Below are positions 36,713 through 46,522 of a DNA stretch of 64,000 nt, piece after piece (within the stretch, counting starts at the first letter, position 1; every line of letters begins with the position of its first letter). The stretch is from Nitrosospira sp. Is2 (GTDB lineage: Bacteria > Pseudomonadota > Gammaproteobacteria > Burkholderiales > Nitrosomonadaceae), in contig NZ_CP137134.1 in NCBI RefSeq assembly GCF_033095785.1, forward strand, positions 2,790,001-2,854,000, in the 5' to 3' direction. Made by a program: the position numbers and the translations under genes. Under the pieces are notes generated by a model. That model was not told where the DNA came from and searched no databases. It saw only the letters and a list, made by a program, of their open reading frames with translations.

Positions 36713-37951
36713 TTGTCCAAACGTAGGGTGGTTATCACCGGGATGGGCATCATATCGCCCGTGGGTAACACCATTCCAAATGCATGGGCCAATGTTCTTG
36801 CCGGAAAATCGGGTGTTGGACGTATCACGCGTTTCGACGCTTCCGCATTTGCTTCCCAAATTGCAGGGGAAGTGAAAGATTTCGATGTTACGGATTATCT
36901 CTCCGTAAAAGATGCGCGCCGGATGGACGTCTTTATACATTACGGCATGGCAGCGGCGATCCAGGCAGTAAAAGACGCTGGTATTGAGGATGCTCGGCAT
37001 GATGCCGAGCGGATCGGCGTCAACATTGGCTCTGGTATTGGCGGGTTGTCGATGATTGAAGCTACGCACGACGCATATCACAGTGGTGGCCCGCGCAAAA
37101 TTTCGCCTTTCTTCATTCCTAGCACGATTATCAATATGATTGCCGGAAATCTGTCGATCATGTTTGGCTTCAAGGGGCCGAATCTGGCTATCGTCACTGC
37201 CTGCACCACCGCGACCCATTGCATTGGCGATTCCGCTCGCATGATCGAATATGGAGATGCGGACGTGATGGTCGCCGGTGGCGCCGAGTCATGCGTTACA
37301 CCCCTCGCCATCGGTGGCTTTGCCTCGGCACGCGCGTTGTCCACTCGCAATGATGATCCCGCGACCGCCAGTCGTCCGTGGGACAAGGACCGTGATGGCT
37401 TCGTTCTCGGTGAGGGCGCGGGAATACTCGTTTTGGAAGAAATGGAACATGCAACACGCCGCGGGGCGAAGATCTATGCCGAGCTAGCAGGCTTCGGTAT
37501 GAGCGCGGATGCCTATCACATGACTGCCCCGTGCGAAGATGGAGAAGGCGCCGCGCGTTGCATGACCAATGCTTTGAAAATGGCAGGGGTAAATGCGACC
37601 GAAGTGGACTACATTAATGCTCATGGCACTTCGACGCCACTCGGCGATATTTCGGAAACGATAGCGGTTAAACGCTGTTTTGGTGATCATGCAAAAGAAC
37701 TGGTGGTGAACTCTACAAAATCCATGACCGGCCACTTGCTTGGCGCGGCAGGCGGAGTAGAGGCCATTTTTTCCGCTCTCGCGGTATACCATCAGGTTTC
37801 GCCGCCGACAATCAATATCTTTGACCAGGATCCCCAATGTGACCTGGATTATGTAGCAAATGCTGCCCGAGAGATGAAGATTGGCGCCGCAATGTCGAAC
37901 TCCTTCGGCTTCGGCGGTACAAACGGGACGTTGATTTTCCGCAAAACGTGA
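36713..37951 (+). CDS. fabF: 3-oxoacyl-ACP synthase II
   Basis: FabF elongates acyl-ACP with malonyl-ACP and gives temperature-dependent control of fatty-acid composition. The Cys nucleophile is in [14 protein letters not shown] (about residue 163). The catalytic His residues are in [11 protein letters not shown] (about residue 303) and [10 protein letters not shown] (about residue 340). The C-terminal [14 protein letters not shown] is standard, as is the length of 412 residues. The start is TTG at 36713, preceded by GGAG with six-base spacing; the protein then begins [12 protein letters not shown], which fits the family. Confidence 0.95.
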   Translation: MSKRRVVITGMGIISPVGNTIPNAWANVLAGKSGVGRITRFDASAFASQIAGEVKDFDVTDYLSVKDARRMDVFIHYGMAAAIQAVKDAGIEDARHDAERIGVNIGSGIGGLSMIEATHDAYHSGGPRKISPFFIPSTIINMIAGNLSIMFGFKGPNLAIVTACTTATHCIGDSARMIEYGDADVMVAGGAESCVTPLAIGGFASARALSTRNDDPATASRPWDKDRDGFVLGEGAGILVLEEMEHATRRGAKIYAELAGFGMSADAYHMTAPCEDGEGAARCMTNALKMAGVNATEVDYINAHGTSTPLGDISETIAVKRCFGDHAKELVVNSTKSMTGHLLGAAGGVEAIFSALAVYHQVSPPTINIFDQDPQCDLDYVANAAREMKIGAAMSNSFGFGGTNGTLIFRKT

Positions 37952-38446
37952 CTGTTATCACCAGAGACCCCCAAAAACCCATTGGGGCGACGGCGTCATG
38001 ATGCGGAGGGGGTGCGTCAAAAGTGTAGGCGCCAAGAATGCAGTCGTAGCAAGGCGTTCCCCAAAAAAGAGGCAATCCGGGAGGGGAACGGCGCCAGTGG
38101 CGTGGCGGCAGCATTCCATCACTGCCCGATTTTCCTTCACGCAGTTGGGGAAAGGCTTTACAGCGGTCCGTCTGCCACGGGAACTCGTGCCAGGGAGGTC
38201 CAAAAAGAAAGCCCGAACCACCGAAAGTTCATCTACTGTTCGTTCACAACGGTTTTACGTCTCTCATCTCCACGGGCGCCGGCAGCAAAAAAGGGGCCCA
38301 GCTTATCCAGATCGTAACAAGCTTTGTGGCTATCGCACTTTCGAGGGTGGGTTTGTTTTAGAGCATTCCGCCGAGCACCCGGGCTTTCGCCGAGATTTGC
38401 ATGGTAATGCACTCTCTGAGGGACCGAGACACAGGCTCCGCTACCT
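37952..38446. other. Intergenic region between fabF and mltG
   Basis: About 495 bases with no convincing gene. E. coli has pabC here, but no PabC motif was found in any frame. The longest ORF (plus strand, 37998-38459) is arginine-rich and overlaps mltG, so it is rejected. The sequence looks like a decayed gene or unique spacer. Confidence 0.45.
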
Positions 38447-39463
38447 ATGCGCACCTTAAAACGCCTGATCGTCGCCCTATTTATAGGCATCCTGCTGGTT
38501 ATAGGGTGGCTTGCCTACCAGTTCACTGCTCCCGTTCGGCTTCCGGTCATTCCATACGAGTTCTCGATTAAGCAGGGCAGCAGCTTAACCAGCGTTGCAA
38601 ATCAATTAGCCAACGCTGGAATTCTGGGTGATGCGCGGCTATTCATATTGTTGTCGCGAATCAAGGGGCTTGCCTCGTCCGTAAAGGCGGGCGACTATGA
38701 GTTGGCTGCGCCCATTTCACCACTTGAGCTGCTTGAACGGATTACGAAGGGTGATATCACTCAAAGCGAGATAAAATTCATAGAAGGCTGGACATTTTCA
38801 CAACTCAGGCAAACGCTGGATGAGCATCCCGCGCTGCGGCACGATACCGCCAACCTGAGTAGTGGTGAAATCCTGCAACTCATCGGTGCTACCGAAACGG
38901 CGGCGGAAGGTTTATTTTTCCCGGATACCTATTTTTTCGCGCGGGGCAGTAGCGACACCGCAATTTTGAAGAGAGCCTATCGCGTGATGAAAAATCATGT
39001 TGATAGCGCATGGGACCAACGTGCGGCCGATCTGCCGCTGAAAGCTCCGTATGAGGCCCTGATTCTTGCCTCAATCGTTGAAAAAGAAACCGGCAGAGAG
39101 AGCGACCGTGGCATGGTGGCTGCCGTATTCGTCAATCGGTTGCGGTTTAACATGCTGCTGCAAACTGATCCCACAGTCATTTATGGGATGGCCGACAAAT
39201 TTGACGGAAACCTGCGTAAGAAAGATCTTTTAACTGATCAGGTATACAACACCTATACGCGTCGTGGTCTTCCTCCAACTCCTATTGCTTTACCTGGTTT
39301 GGCCTCTATCCACGCTGTGCTCAACCCTGCGAAGACGGATGCGCTCTATTTTGTTGCAAAGGGGAATGGTGAATCTCATTTCTCCACAAATTTAGCAGAT
39401 CATAATCGCGCGGTATTGAAGTACCAGAAAGCACCGAATGCAGCACCAAGGGCAGTAAAGTGA
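38447..39463 (+). CDS. mltG: Endolytic murein transglycosylase MltG
   Basis: MltG (YceG) is an inner-membrane lytic transglycosylase that cuts nascent peptidoglycan and sets glycan strand length. The 338-residue protein has an N-terminal membrane helix (about residues 7-26), a LysM-like segment (FSIKQGSSLTSVANQLA) and the YceG domain. The catalytic Glu is in ILASIVEKETGRESDRG (about residue 211). Family motifs LLQTDPTVIYGM and YNTYTRRGLPPTPI are intact. The usual downstream partners tmk and holB are not here. Confidence 0.92.
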   Translation: MRTLKRLIVALFIGILLVIGWLAYQFTAPVRLPVIPYEFSIKQGSSLTSVANQLANAGILGDARLFILLSRIKGLASSVKAGDYELAAPISPLELLERITKGDITQSEIKFIEGWTFSQLRQTLDEHPALRHDTANLSSGEILQLIGATETAAEGLFFPDTYFFARGSSDTAILKRAYRVMKNHVDSAWDQRAADLPLKAPYEALILASIVEKETGRESDRGMVAAVFVNRLRFNMLLQTDPTVIYGMADKFDGNLRKKDLLTDQVYNTYTRRGLPPTPIALPGLASIHAVLNPAKTDALYFVAKGNGESHFSTNLADHNRAVLKYQKAPNAAPRAVK

Positions 39464-39627
39464 AACCCTTCATATCCACTCGGGATAATGTGCCGGCGAT
39501 TTTGCGTTAGGGCTGGCCGATCAAGCTCGATGTGGGGGAGATCGCTTGTACGCTTACGTTATGAAAGTATGAATTGAACATTCCCCCCTAGAAAAGTAAA
39601 ATAGCGCCCTATTTGATAATAAACAAC

Positions 39628-39659
39628 AAAAAAGAACAGGCAAGATTGCGTTCTTTTTT
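39628..39659. terminator. A/T-flanked hairpin terminator after mltG
   Basis: The arms AAAAAAGAAC (39628-39637) and GTTCTTTTTT (39650-39659) are perfectly complementary with a 12-base loop. The T-rich right arm would serve plus-strand transcription from the fab/mltG cluster. The stem has few G-C pairs, so efficiency is uncertain. Confidence 0.5.
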
Positions 39660-39743
39660 CAGCCGATGCTGGGAAAAGCCAAAGATCCCCGACTTTTTCT
39701 CGTCACCCCGCTAATTTTTAGTTAATTCCAACGGAATAGGTAA

Positions 39744-40691
39744 ATGAGCCATACATTATATGAAGCTGCCATCGTGCGCGTACAGCGCTGTGAATTAGCT
39801 GTACCCGGTTCAAATCCGGGGATGTTTGAAAAGGCGATGAAAAGCGGTGCGGATTTTGTTTTTCTTGATCTTGAAGATGCCGTTGCCCCGGACGATAAAC
39901 TCTCGGCTCGCCGGAATGTCATTGAAGCACTCAACGATCTGGACTGGAGGGCTCATGGAGTAACTATTTCCGTGCGTATAAACGGGCTGGATACACAATA
40001 CATGGTTCGCGACGTAGTTGATCTGGTCGAAAAAGCGGGCGACAGGATCGATACCCTGTTGGTCCCAAAAGTTGGCGTTTACGCGGATGTATATATGGTG
40101 GAGGCGATGCTCAATCAGTTGGAGATGCAACAAGGGCTCAAGAGCAGAATAGGTGTCGAAGCATTGATCGAAACAGCCTTAGGTATGGCGAATGTAGACG
40201 ATATTGCCCGGAACGGGGCGCACGGCCGCCTGGAGGCGCTGCATTTTGGCGTAGCCGACTATGCGGCTAGTAACCGGGCCCGCACTACAAATATCGGTGG
40301 ACTGAATCCCGACTATCCGGGAGATCAATGGCATTACGCTATCAGTCGTATGACCGTCGCCTGCCGTGCCTACGGCCTGCGTCCCATTGATGGCCCGTTT
40401 GGCGATATTAAAGACCCCGATGGCTATAGGCTGGCAGCAAAAAGGGCCGCTGCTCTGGGTTGTGAGGGAAAATGGGCCATACATCCCTCACAGATCTCCC
40501 TTGCGAATGACGTGTTTACGCCGCCGGCAACGGAGGTGGAGAAGGCGCAACGTATTCTGGCCGCGTTGGAAGAAGCGGCAGCTCAAGGGAAAGGAGCGGC
40601 CGCGTTGGATGGGCGTCTCATCGACGCTGCTTCCGCGAGGATGGCGAATAACGTGGTTAAAATGTCGGAAGCTATCGGCGCCAGAGGCTAG
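39744..40691 (+). CDS. mcl: CoA-ester lyase, probable malyl-CoA lyase
   Basis: This 315-residue HpcH/HpaI-family (citrate-lyase beta-like) enzyme probably cleaves L-malyl-CoA to acetyl-CoA and glyoxylate in the cytoplasm. Supporting segments are VPGSNPGMFEKAMKSGADFV, the metal-binding acidic stretch FLDLEDAVAPDD (about residues 34-45), ALIETALGM with a metal-ligand Glu, and CEGKWAIHPSQI. The closely following mtkA-like and mtkB-like genes, separated only by a terminator, point to malyl-CoA rather than citryl-CoA or citramalyl-CoA. The exact substrate remains an inference. Confidence 0.82.
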   Translation: MSHTLYEAAIVRVQRCELAVPGSNPGMFEKAMKSGADFVFLDLEDAVAPDDKLSARRNVIEALNDLDWRAHGVTISVRINGLDTQYMVRDVVDLVEKAGDRIDTLLVPKVGVYADVYMVEAMLNQLEMQQGLKSRIGVEALIETALGMANVDDIARNGAHGRLEALHFGVADYAASNRARTTNIGGLNPDYPGDQWHYAISRMTVACRAYGLRPIDGPFGDIKDPDGYRLAAKRAAALGCEGKWAIHPSQISLANDVFTPPATEVEKAQRILAALEEAAAQGKGAAALDGRLIDAASARMANNVVKMSEAIGARG

Positions 40692-40704
40692 TGCTCTGTT
40701 CAGA

Positions 40705-40729
40705 GCCGCTTTCAAGCGGCTTTTCTTTT
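40705..40729 (+). terminator. Rho-independent terminator after the CoA-ester lyase gene
   Basis: The perfect six-base stem GCCGCT/AGCGGC with a TTCA tetraloop is followed by TTTTCTTTT. It lies 14 bases after the lyase stop codon. The lyase gene and the downstream ligase genes may thus have separate transcripts or partial read-through. Confidence 0.85.
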
Positions 40730-40883
40730 ATCTTAATCACCGGTTGAGTCAGAGTAATATCGCGAACAACGTCGAACGCAGCCGCTGTCTTCATGCAGCA
40801 GGATCGAGTGGCGCTGGCTCGGCAGCGCGCGGGATAGTTAATTGAACATCCATTGAATATCTATAAACGAATAAGGTGATGCA

Positions 40884-42074
40884 TTGGATATACACGAGTA
40901 TCAGGCAAAAGAGATTTTGACGAAATATGGCGTAAAGATCGCAGAAGGAGGTCTGGCTTACAGCCCTGAGGAGAGCGTGCAGCGGGCCCGGGAGATCGAC
41001 GGAAATGTTTGGGTGGTAAAAGCACAGATTCATTCCGGCTCGCGCGGCAAAGCGGGCGGCATCAGGGTATGCAGATCGCATGAAGAAATAAAAGCGGCCG
41101 CAGAGGAATTACTCGGCAAAAATTTGGTTACTCGTCAAACGGGGCCAATGGGTAAGGTTTGTTCACGGGTTTATGTCGAAGCAGGAACTCAAATCGCGAA
41201 AGAAATGTATCTCTGCTTTCTCATAGATCGCAGTTCCGAACGAATTGTCATGGTGGGATCCGCGCAGGGAGGAATGGAAATCGAGGAGTTGGCCCAAACC
41301 GATCCTGACGCTATCAAAAAGATTTTTATTGAACCCGCGGTTGGTCTCCAGGATTTTCAGGCGCGCGAGATGGCTTTTGCCTTGGGGCTGGAATCGACAC
41401 ATTTGAGTCACGCGGTTAAAACCATAAGAGGTTGTTACCGTGCCATGCGTGACCTGGACGCAAACATGCTCGAAATCAATCCGCTCGTTGTCACCGGGAC
41501 CGGTGAACTGATCGCGCTCGATGCGAAAATGAGCTTCGATGACAACGCCTTGTTTCGGCGACACGAAATCGCTGAGTTGCGGGACAAAACCCAGGGGGAT
41601 ACGCGCGAAGTCGCTGCTGCTGATCATGGCTTGAGTTATATCGGCCTGAACGGCGACATCGGTTGCATGATCAACGGTGCCGGTTTGGCGATGGCCACCA
41701 TGGATATGATTAAACTGGCAGGGGGAGAGCCGGCAAATTTTCTTGACGTTGGAGGGGGTGCGTCGGCTGAGCGTACGGAGAAGGCCTTTCGTCTGGTTTT
41801 GGCTGACAAGGGCGTCAAAGCAATGCTGGTCAATATATTTGCGGGAATAAACCGTTGTGACTGGATCGCGGAAGGCGTCGTGCATGCGGTGAAGAATATC
41901 GACATGCAGGTCCCCCTGGTCGTGCGGTTGTCGGGCACCAACGTTGCCGAGGGCCAGCGAATCATTGCTGAAAGCGGGCTGCCCATCATTACAGCGGGAA
42001 CATTGGCGGAAGCGGCCGAGAAGGTTGTTCACGCCCGTAACGAAGTGATTGCGAAAGAGTGTGAAGGAAAATAA
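40884..42074 (+). CDS. mtkA: Malate-CoA ligase (malate thiokinase) beta subunit, or SucC
   Basis: This 396-residue ATP-grasp protein is the nucleotide-binding subunit of an ADP-forming acyl-CoA ligase. The N-terminus [33 protein letters not shown] and [22 protein letters not shown] (here split: MLEINPLVV and [18 protein letters not shown]) are shared by SucC and MtkA. Details such as [19 protein letters not shown] and [13 protein letters not shown] resemble methylotroph MtkA. With the adjacent lyase, malate is the likelier substrate than succinate. The start is TTG at 40884, with AAGG eight bases upstream. It abuts mtkB with no gap. Confidence 0.8.
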   Translation: MDIHEYQAKEILTKYGVKIAEGGLAYSPEESVQRAREIDGNVWVVKAQIHSGSRGKAGGIRVCRSHEEIKAAAEELLGKNLVTRQTGPMGKVCSRVYVEAGTQIAKEMYLCFLIDRSSERIVMVGSAQGGMEIEELAQTDPDAIKKIFIEPAVGLQDFQAREMAFALGLESTHLSHAVKTIRGCYRAMRDLDANMLEINPLVVTGTGELIALDAKMSFDDNALFRRHEIAELRDKTQGDTREVAAADHGLSYIGLNGDIGCMINGAGLAMATMDMIKLAGGEPANFLDVGGGASAERTEKAFRLVLADKGVKAMLVNIFAGINRCDWIAEGVVHAVKNIDMQVPLVVRLSGTNVAEGQRIIAESGLPIITAGTLAEAAEKVVHARNEVIAKECEGK

Positions 42075-42962
42075 ATGGCAATCTTAATTGACGAGAGTAC
42101 ACGTATCGTAGTTCAGGGTTTCACGGGCAAAACCGGCACCTTCCATGCGCAGGACATGATTAATTATGGTTCCAATGTGGTCGCTGGTGTGACTCCTGGC
42201 AAGGGCGGACAGCAGCACTTGGGCTTGCCGGTATTCAATACGGTAAAAGAAGCGGTGCTGCAAGTCGGGGCAGACGCCAGCATTATATTCGTGCCACCGG
42301 CCTTTGCCGCGGATTCAATTATGGAAGCGGCTGATGCCGGCATCAAGTACTGTGTGGCGATCACCGACGGGATTCCAACGCAGGATATGATGACAGTTAA
42401 AAATTTTTTGCGTCGCTTTCCTTTCGGAGAAAGAATGGTACTCACCGGTCCAAACTGTGCCGGTACCATTAGCCCAGGCCGCGCGATGCTAGGAATCATG
42501 CCCGGCCATATCTATCTTCCAGGTGATGTTGGAATTGTTGGCCGCTCGGGAACGCTCGGGTATGAGGCGGCCGACCAGATGAGGATGTTGGGTATCGGAA
42601 TCTCGACTTCGGTTGGTATCGGCGGCGATCCCATTATCGGCAGCTCGCACCGGGATATCCTTGAAAGATTTGAAGAGGATCTCTATACCAAAGTAGTGGT
42701 TATGATCGGTGAGATCGGAGGCCCGCAGGAAGTAGAAGCCGGAATTTTTGCCAAAGAACACATGACGAAGCCCGTGGTCGCTTATATCGCCGGTTTAACC
42801 GCGCCGGAAGGCCGTCGCATGGGACATGCTGGTGCGATCATTTCCTCGGCCGGTGAAAGTGCCGCGGAAAAGGTCGCTGCTTTAAGGGATCTTGGTGTAA
42901 CCATCTCGCCGACCCCTTCTGCCATCGGCGACACAGTTGCGGCAGTGCTGGCCAGGATGTAG
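42075..42962 (+). CDS. mtkB: Malate-CoA ligase (malate thiokinase) alpha subunit, or SucD
   Basis: This 295-residue subunit binds CoA and carries the phosphohistidine intermediate. The CoA-binding Rossmann segment is VQGFTGKTGTFHAQDMINYG and VAGVTPGKGG. The phosphohistidine is in GRRMGHAGAIISSAGESAAEK (about residue 255). Like its partner it resembles MtkB at GERMVLTGPNCAGTISPGR and GIMPGHIYLPGDVGIVGRSG. The ATG immediately follows the mtkA stop. A SucD role in the citrate cycle cannot be ruled out from sequence alone, so the symbol is tentative. Confidence 0.8.
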   Translation: MAILIDESTRIVVQGFTGKTGTFHAQDMINYGSNVVAGVTPGKGGQQHLGLPVFNTVKEAVLQVGADASIIFVPPAFAADSIMEAADAGIKYCVAITDGIPTQDMMTVKNFLRRFPFGERMVLTGPNCAGTISPGRAMLGIMPGHIYLPGDVGIVGRSGTLGYEAADQMRMLGIGISTSVGIGGDPIIGSSHRDILERFEEDLYTKVVVMIGEIGGPQEVEAGIFAKEHMTKPVVAYIAGLTAPEGRRMGHAGAIISSAGESAAEKVAALRDLGVTISPTPSAIGDTVAAVLARM

Positions 42963-43029
42963 AGTGTGATTAGAGGAGGGTGATAGCCCGAACTGCTTGT
43001 CCGGTGCGCTGTTAAAGCGGAGGCTGAGA

Positions 43030-43425
43030 ATGGCATTTGGCTGGATGACTGCGTTAAAAATAATTCCATGGGGAAGCGTACTCGAATCCGCGCCCCATAT
43101 TGTCAAGGCGGCGAAGCAACTTTTTTCTGCGGTAAAGACTGATACGAGCGGTTTTTCGGCAGAGCGCGGCTCATCCGGCGATGATGGAACGGTGAGCCTG
43201 GAAAAGTTGAATAAGCGTACGCGCCTTATCGAAGCAAAACTCGTTGAATTGAGCGATGAGCAGAAATCGTCAGCGGAATTGATCAAGTCGCTTGCTGAGC
43301 AAAATGCGCTTATCGTTGACGCTATCGATGTTTTCCGGGTTCGCGTCAGGATATTGCTTATTGCCTGTATATTTCTGATCACAGTGCTATGTGGCCTGAT
43401 ATTCTGGCTGGTGATTAATAAGTGA
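43030..43425 (+). CDS. Hypothetical tail-anchored protein
   Basis: This 131-residue protein has no recognised family. A hydrophobic, probably amphipathic N-terminal segment (MAFGWMTALKIIPWG) is followed by a charged, helix-prone middle (about residues 50-105). A single C-terminal membrane helix (LLIACIFLITVLCGLIFWLV, about residues 109-128) ends just before the terminus, suggesting a tail-anchored inner-membrane protein. The ATG at 43030 follows CGGAGG by six bases; the frame is open to a TTG at 42997. It lies 67 bases after mtkB and 277 before hao. Confidence 0.6.
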   Translation: MAFGWMTALKIIPWGSVLESAPHIVKAAKQLFSAVKTDTSGFSAERGSSGDDGTVSLEKLNKRTRLIEAKLVELSDEQKSSAELIKSLAEQNALIVDAIDVFRVRVRILLIACIFLITVLCGLIFWLVINK

Positions 43426-43507
43426 ACGTCCTTTGAAATGGCCATGTGGACGAGGTTTTAGCGTTTGCATAGAGGACGATGGCCTGTCTAATTCTCCTGT
43501 AATTTTC

Positions 43508-43537
43508 TTGACACAACAGGGGGATGCGGGTTAGGCT
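43508..43537 (+). promoter_or_regulatory. hao: Candidate sigma-70 promoter of hao
   Basis: A perfect -35 TTGACA (43508-43513) is followed at 18-base spacing by TAGGCT (43532-43537), or at 17 bases by TTAGGC. It lies 165 bases upstream of the hao start. The long leader carries the repeat AATAAGATC (two copies, near 43630). The -10 match is only fair. Confidence 0.45.
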
Positions 43538-43702
43538 ATGCGGCGTTTTAGAGTAGGCTGGGATTTGCCTTGGGGGATTTATTGGGCGGACCGGATTGAA
43601 ATAGGGATGGACCGCGTGCCGGTAATAATAAGATCAATAAGATCAGGGGCGGCGCGGTAAGTTTAAGCAAAAAAAATTACTACGGAAGATAGGAGAGAAG
43701 AG

Positions 43703-45415
43703 ATGGCATCGAAGCCTTGGCTGAGGGTGGTTACGCTGGCATGTGGAGCGCTGTTGAGCGCGACTGCATGGGCTAACTTTCCCAGCGTACCCAAAGAGAC
43801 ATACAAAGCGCTGAATCTGGAGCAATCGGCCTCGCCCAAGGAATTGCATGAAGCGCTGGTCAAGCGCTACAAGGATCCTGCGCAAGGTGCTGGACGCGGG
43901 ACCCTTGCCAAATACTGGGAGCCGATTCCGATGAGCATGTATTTTGACCCGGCCTCGTTCTACAAGCCGCCGACCTCCATGAAAGAAGTGGCGGGTCGGG
44001 ACGAATGCGTCAAATGCCACACAGACGAATCGCCGGTATGGGTGAGCGCCTGGAAGAAGAGCACGCACGCCAATCTGGACAAGGTCAGGAACTTAAAGCC
44101 TGAAGACCCCACCTTCTACAAGAAAGCCAAGCTGGAAGAAGTCGAGAAGAACCTTCGCTCGATGAACCGGCTGGGCGCCAACGAGAAGCTCAAGGAAGTA
44201 GGCTGCATCGACTGCCACGTTGACATCAACGCCAAGGGCAAGGCCGACCACATGAAAGACCTGCGCATGCCCACGGCGGACGTATGCGGCGTGTGTCACC
44301 TGGCCGAATTTGCCGAACGCGAATCCGAGCGCGACACCTTGATCTGGCCGAACAACCAATGGCCGCAGGGACGTCCCTCGCACGCACTGGATTGGAAAGC
44401 CAACGTAGAAGTTGCCGTGTTTGCCGCCATGCCCCAGCGTGAGATAGCCGAAGGCTGCAGCATGTGCCACACCAACCAGAACAAGTGCGACTCCTGCCAC
44501 ACCCGTCACGAATTCTCAGCGGCCGAATCACGCAAACCGGAAGCTTGTGCCACCTGCCACAGCGGGGTTGACCACAACAACTGGGAAGCCTACTCCATGA
44601 GCAAGCACGGCAAGATCGTCTCGATGATGGGCGACAAGTGGAACTGGAGTGCACCGCTGAAGGACGCCTACAGCAAAGGCGGTCAGACTGCCCCGACCTG
44701 TGCTGGCTGCCACTTTGAATACGAAGGCAAATACAGCCACAACGTGGTTCGCAAGATCCGCTGGGCCAACTACCCGGCTGTTCCTGGCATCGCCGAGAAC
44801 ATCACCAGCGAATGGTCGGAAGCGCGCCTTGACTCCTGGGTCAAGACCTGCACCTCCTGCCATTCCGAGCGCTTTGCCCGCTCCTATCTTGAATTCATGG
44901 ACAAAGGCACCTTGCACGGCCTAGCCAAATACAAGGAAGCGCACGAAGTCGCCGAGAAGCTCTACAAGGAAGGCATGCTGACCGGACAGAAGACCAACCG
45001 TCCGTTGCCGCTGCCGCCTGACAAAGAAATGTTTGCCGGCTTCACTCAGCTCTACTGGTCCAAGGACAACAACCCTGCGGCCATCGAACTGAAAGCGCTG
45101 GAAATGGGAGAGAACGACCTGCCCAAGCTTCACGTAGGACTGGCGCACGTCAACCCGGGCGGCTGGACCTATACCGAAGGCTGGGGTCCCATGAACCGCG
45201 CCTACGTCGAAATCATGGACGAGAACACCAAGATACGCGAAATGGCAGCCCTGCAGGCCCGGGTAGCCAAGATGGAATCGGGTCGCCGTGCGGGTCTTCT
45301 GGACTTGAACAGCAAGGATGACAAGATCTCCCTGGGCGGTCTTGGCGGCGGCATGCTGCTTGCGGGCACCCTGGCGCTGGCAGGCTGGCGCCGGCGCGAA
45401 AGAAGCGAGCGCTAA
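43703..45415 (+). CDS. hao: Hydroxylamine oxidoreductase (HAO)
   Basis: This is the periplasmic octahaem enzyme of ammonia oxidation, taking hydroxylamine to nitric oxide/nitrite. The 570-residue precursor has a signal peptide with probable cleavage after SATAWA (about residue 24). Eight CxxCH haem motifs are present: CVKCH, CIDCH, CGVCH, CSMCH, CDSCH, CATCH, CAGCH and CTSCH. The Tyr in GGWTYTEGW (about residue 490) is at the position of the tyrosine that cross-links to the P460 haem of a neighbouring subunit. The protein ends in a Gly-rich stretch, a hydrophobic helix and an Arg-rich tail. AGGAG precedes the ATG. haoB follows directly. Codon use is strongly C/G-ending. Confidence 0.98.
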   Translation: MASKPWLRVVTLACGALLSATAWANFPSVPKETYKALNLEQSASPKELHEALVKRYKDPAQGAGRGTLAKYWEPIPMSMYFDPASFYKPPTSMKEVAGRDECVKCHTDESPVWVSAWKKSTHANLDKVRNLKPEDPTFYKKAKLEEVEKNLRSMNRLGANEKLKEVGCIDCHVDINAKGKADHMKDLRMPTADVCGVCHLAEFAERESERDTLIWPNNQWPQGRPSHALDWKANVEVAVFAAMPQREIAEGCSMCHTNQNKCDSCHTRHEFSAAESRKPEACATCHSGVDHNNWEAYSMSKHGKIVSMMGDKWNWSAPLKDAYSKGGQTAPTCAGCHFEYEGKYSHNVVRKIRWANYPAVPGIAENITSEWSEARLDSWVKTCTSCHSERFARSYLEFMDKGTLHGLAKYKEAHEVAEKLYKEGMLTGQKTNRPLPLPPDKEMFAGFTQLYWSKDNNPAAIELKALEMGENDLPKLHVGLAHVNPGGWTYTEGWGPMNRAYVEIMDENTKIREMAALQARVAKMESGRRAGLLDLNSKDDKISLGGLGGGMLLAGTLALAGWRRRERSER

Positions 45416-45421
45416 TCCAGC

Positions 45422-46522
45422 TTGACATCTGCAACTACCAGCCGCGCCCTCACCCCGGCGCGGCGCAACAACCGACTCCTCCCCTCACTGGGCATCCTCC
45501 TGGTGGCGGGAGGAATTCTTTTGCTCGCCTGGTTTGCCTGGCTCTGGTTCAACCCCGGCCCCGCACCCTACCGCTACCAGCTGGTGGAAGAAGGCAGCGT
45601 GGACAAATTCAGCAAGCTCGGACTTGAACCCTGGCCCGATCTCACCATCGCCAAATACGAAGTCTTTGCCGAGGAGATCGAAAAGCCCCTGGCCTCTGGC
45701 CACACCGCCCGGCGCGGCCAGACACCGCCCGTGCGCATCGACTGGGAGAACCACACCAGCGAACTCGTTGCCTCCGTTGACGGCAAACTCGGTGAACTGA
45801 CCACCCTGGCTGCCGCCATCGACAAATACGCAGCCAAGGACGCACTGATCCTCGGCTGGTGGGACACCTCGCGCCAGATCAAGCTCCTGGCCGGGCGCGA
45901 CACCCTCTTCACCACCCATGTGGGGCAGCCCCTGATCATTCCCACCCCCTGGCGCAACCGTGAAGAATCCATCCGCAAATACGAAGACCAGTTCTGGGGC
46001 GCACCCGCAACCGAGGAAGAGCGGCGCAAATTCGAGCGCTTCACCGACGCCCTCCTTGCAGAGCCCGAGCAGGGCGCTGCCATCCTGCGCGAACTTGCAG
46101 GCGGGCGCGAAGCCTATATTGCGCTCCACGTCACCGACCTGTACAAGCTCGGGCTGATGCGGCCCGACCAGTTTGACATCACCTACAAGAACTTCCCCAT
46201 GGAAGGCAACATGCACGGCCTGATCGGCTATCTCAAGAACTGGATGCAGGAAAACAACTTCACCACCTACACCCTGCAATCGATCTCCGACAAGATGGTG
46301 CGGGGCTACTTCCTGCGCACGGACAAGAACAGCAACAGCCTGATTGCCCAGATGCTCCCCTTCACCAATTCCACCCCGCTTGACCTGAAACCCGTGCAGC
46401 TCATCTACCAGCAGGGCGGCTACTGGGTCTACCAGATCCCATCCGCTGCTCCTGCTGCTGCTCCTGCCCCTGCCTCAACCCCTGCCCCGGTTCCCGCCCC
46501 CGCTCCTGCCGAGGGCACCTGA
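45422..46522 (+). CDS. haoB: Hydroxylamine oxidation protein HaoB
   Basis: HaoB (orf2 of the hao cluster) is conserved next to hao in ammonia oxidisers, but its biochemical role is unproven. The 366-residue protein has an N-terminal membrane anchor (about residues 22-44, LGILLVAGGILLLAWFAWLWF), an extracytoplasmic body without haem motifs, and a C-terminal Ala-Pro repeat (about residues 341-363). The start is TTG at 45422, seven bases after hao, and no ATG comes before the conserved region. It may assist HAO maturation or assembly; this is inference from position. Confidence 0.88.
   Translation: MTSATTSRALTPARRNNRLLPSLGILLVAGGILLLAWFAWLWFNPGPAPYRYQLVEEGSVDKFSKLGLEPWPDLTIAKYEVFAEEIEKPLASGHTARRGQTPPVRIDWENHTSELVASVDGKLGELTTLAAAIDKYAAKDALILGWWDTSRQIKLLAGRDTLFTTHVGQPLIIPTPWRNREESIRKYEDQFWGAPATEEERRKFERFTDALLAEPEQGAAILRELAGGREAYIALHVTDLYKLGLMRPDQFDITYKNFPMEGNMHGLIGYLKNWMQENNFTTYTLQSISDKMVRGYFLRTDKNSNSLIAQMLPFTNSTPLDLKPVQLIYQQGGYWVYQIPSAAPAAAPAPASTPAPVPAPAPAEGT

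Noticed and set aside
37998..38459. 153-codon arginine-rich ORF in the fabF-mltG gap
   Set aside because: No PabC or other motif; the composition looks like an out-of-frame reading and it overlaps the mltG start.
41163..42032. 289-codon ORF antisense to mtkA
   Set aside because: The ligase on the plus strand has continuous conserved motifs.
45485..46279. 264-codon ORF antisense to haoB
   Set aside because: A shadow of the C/G-ending codon bias of haoB; no domain.
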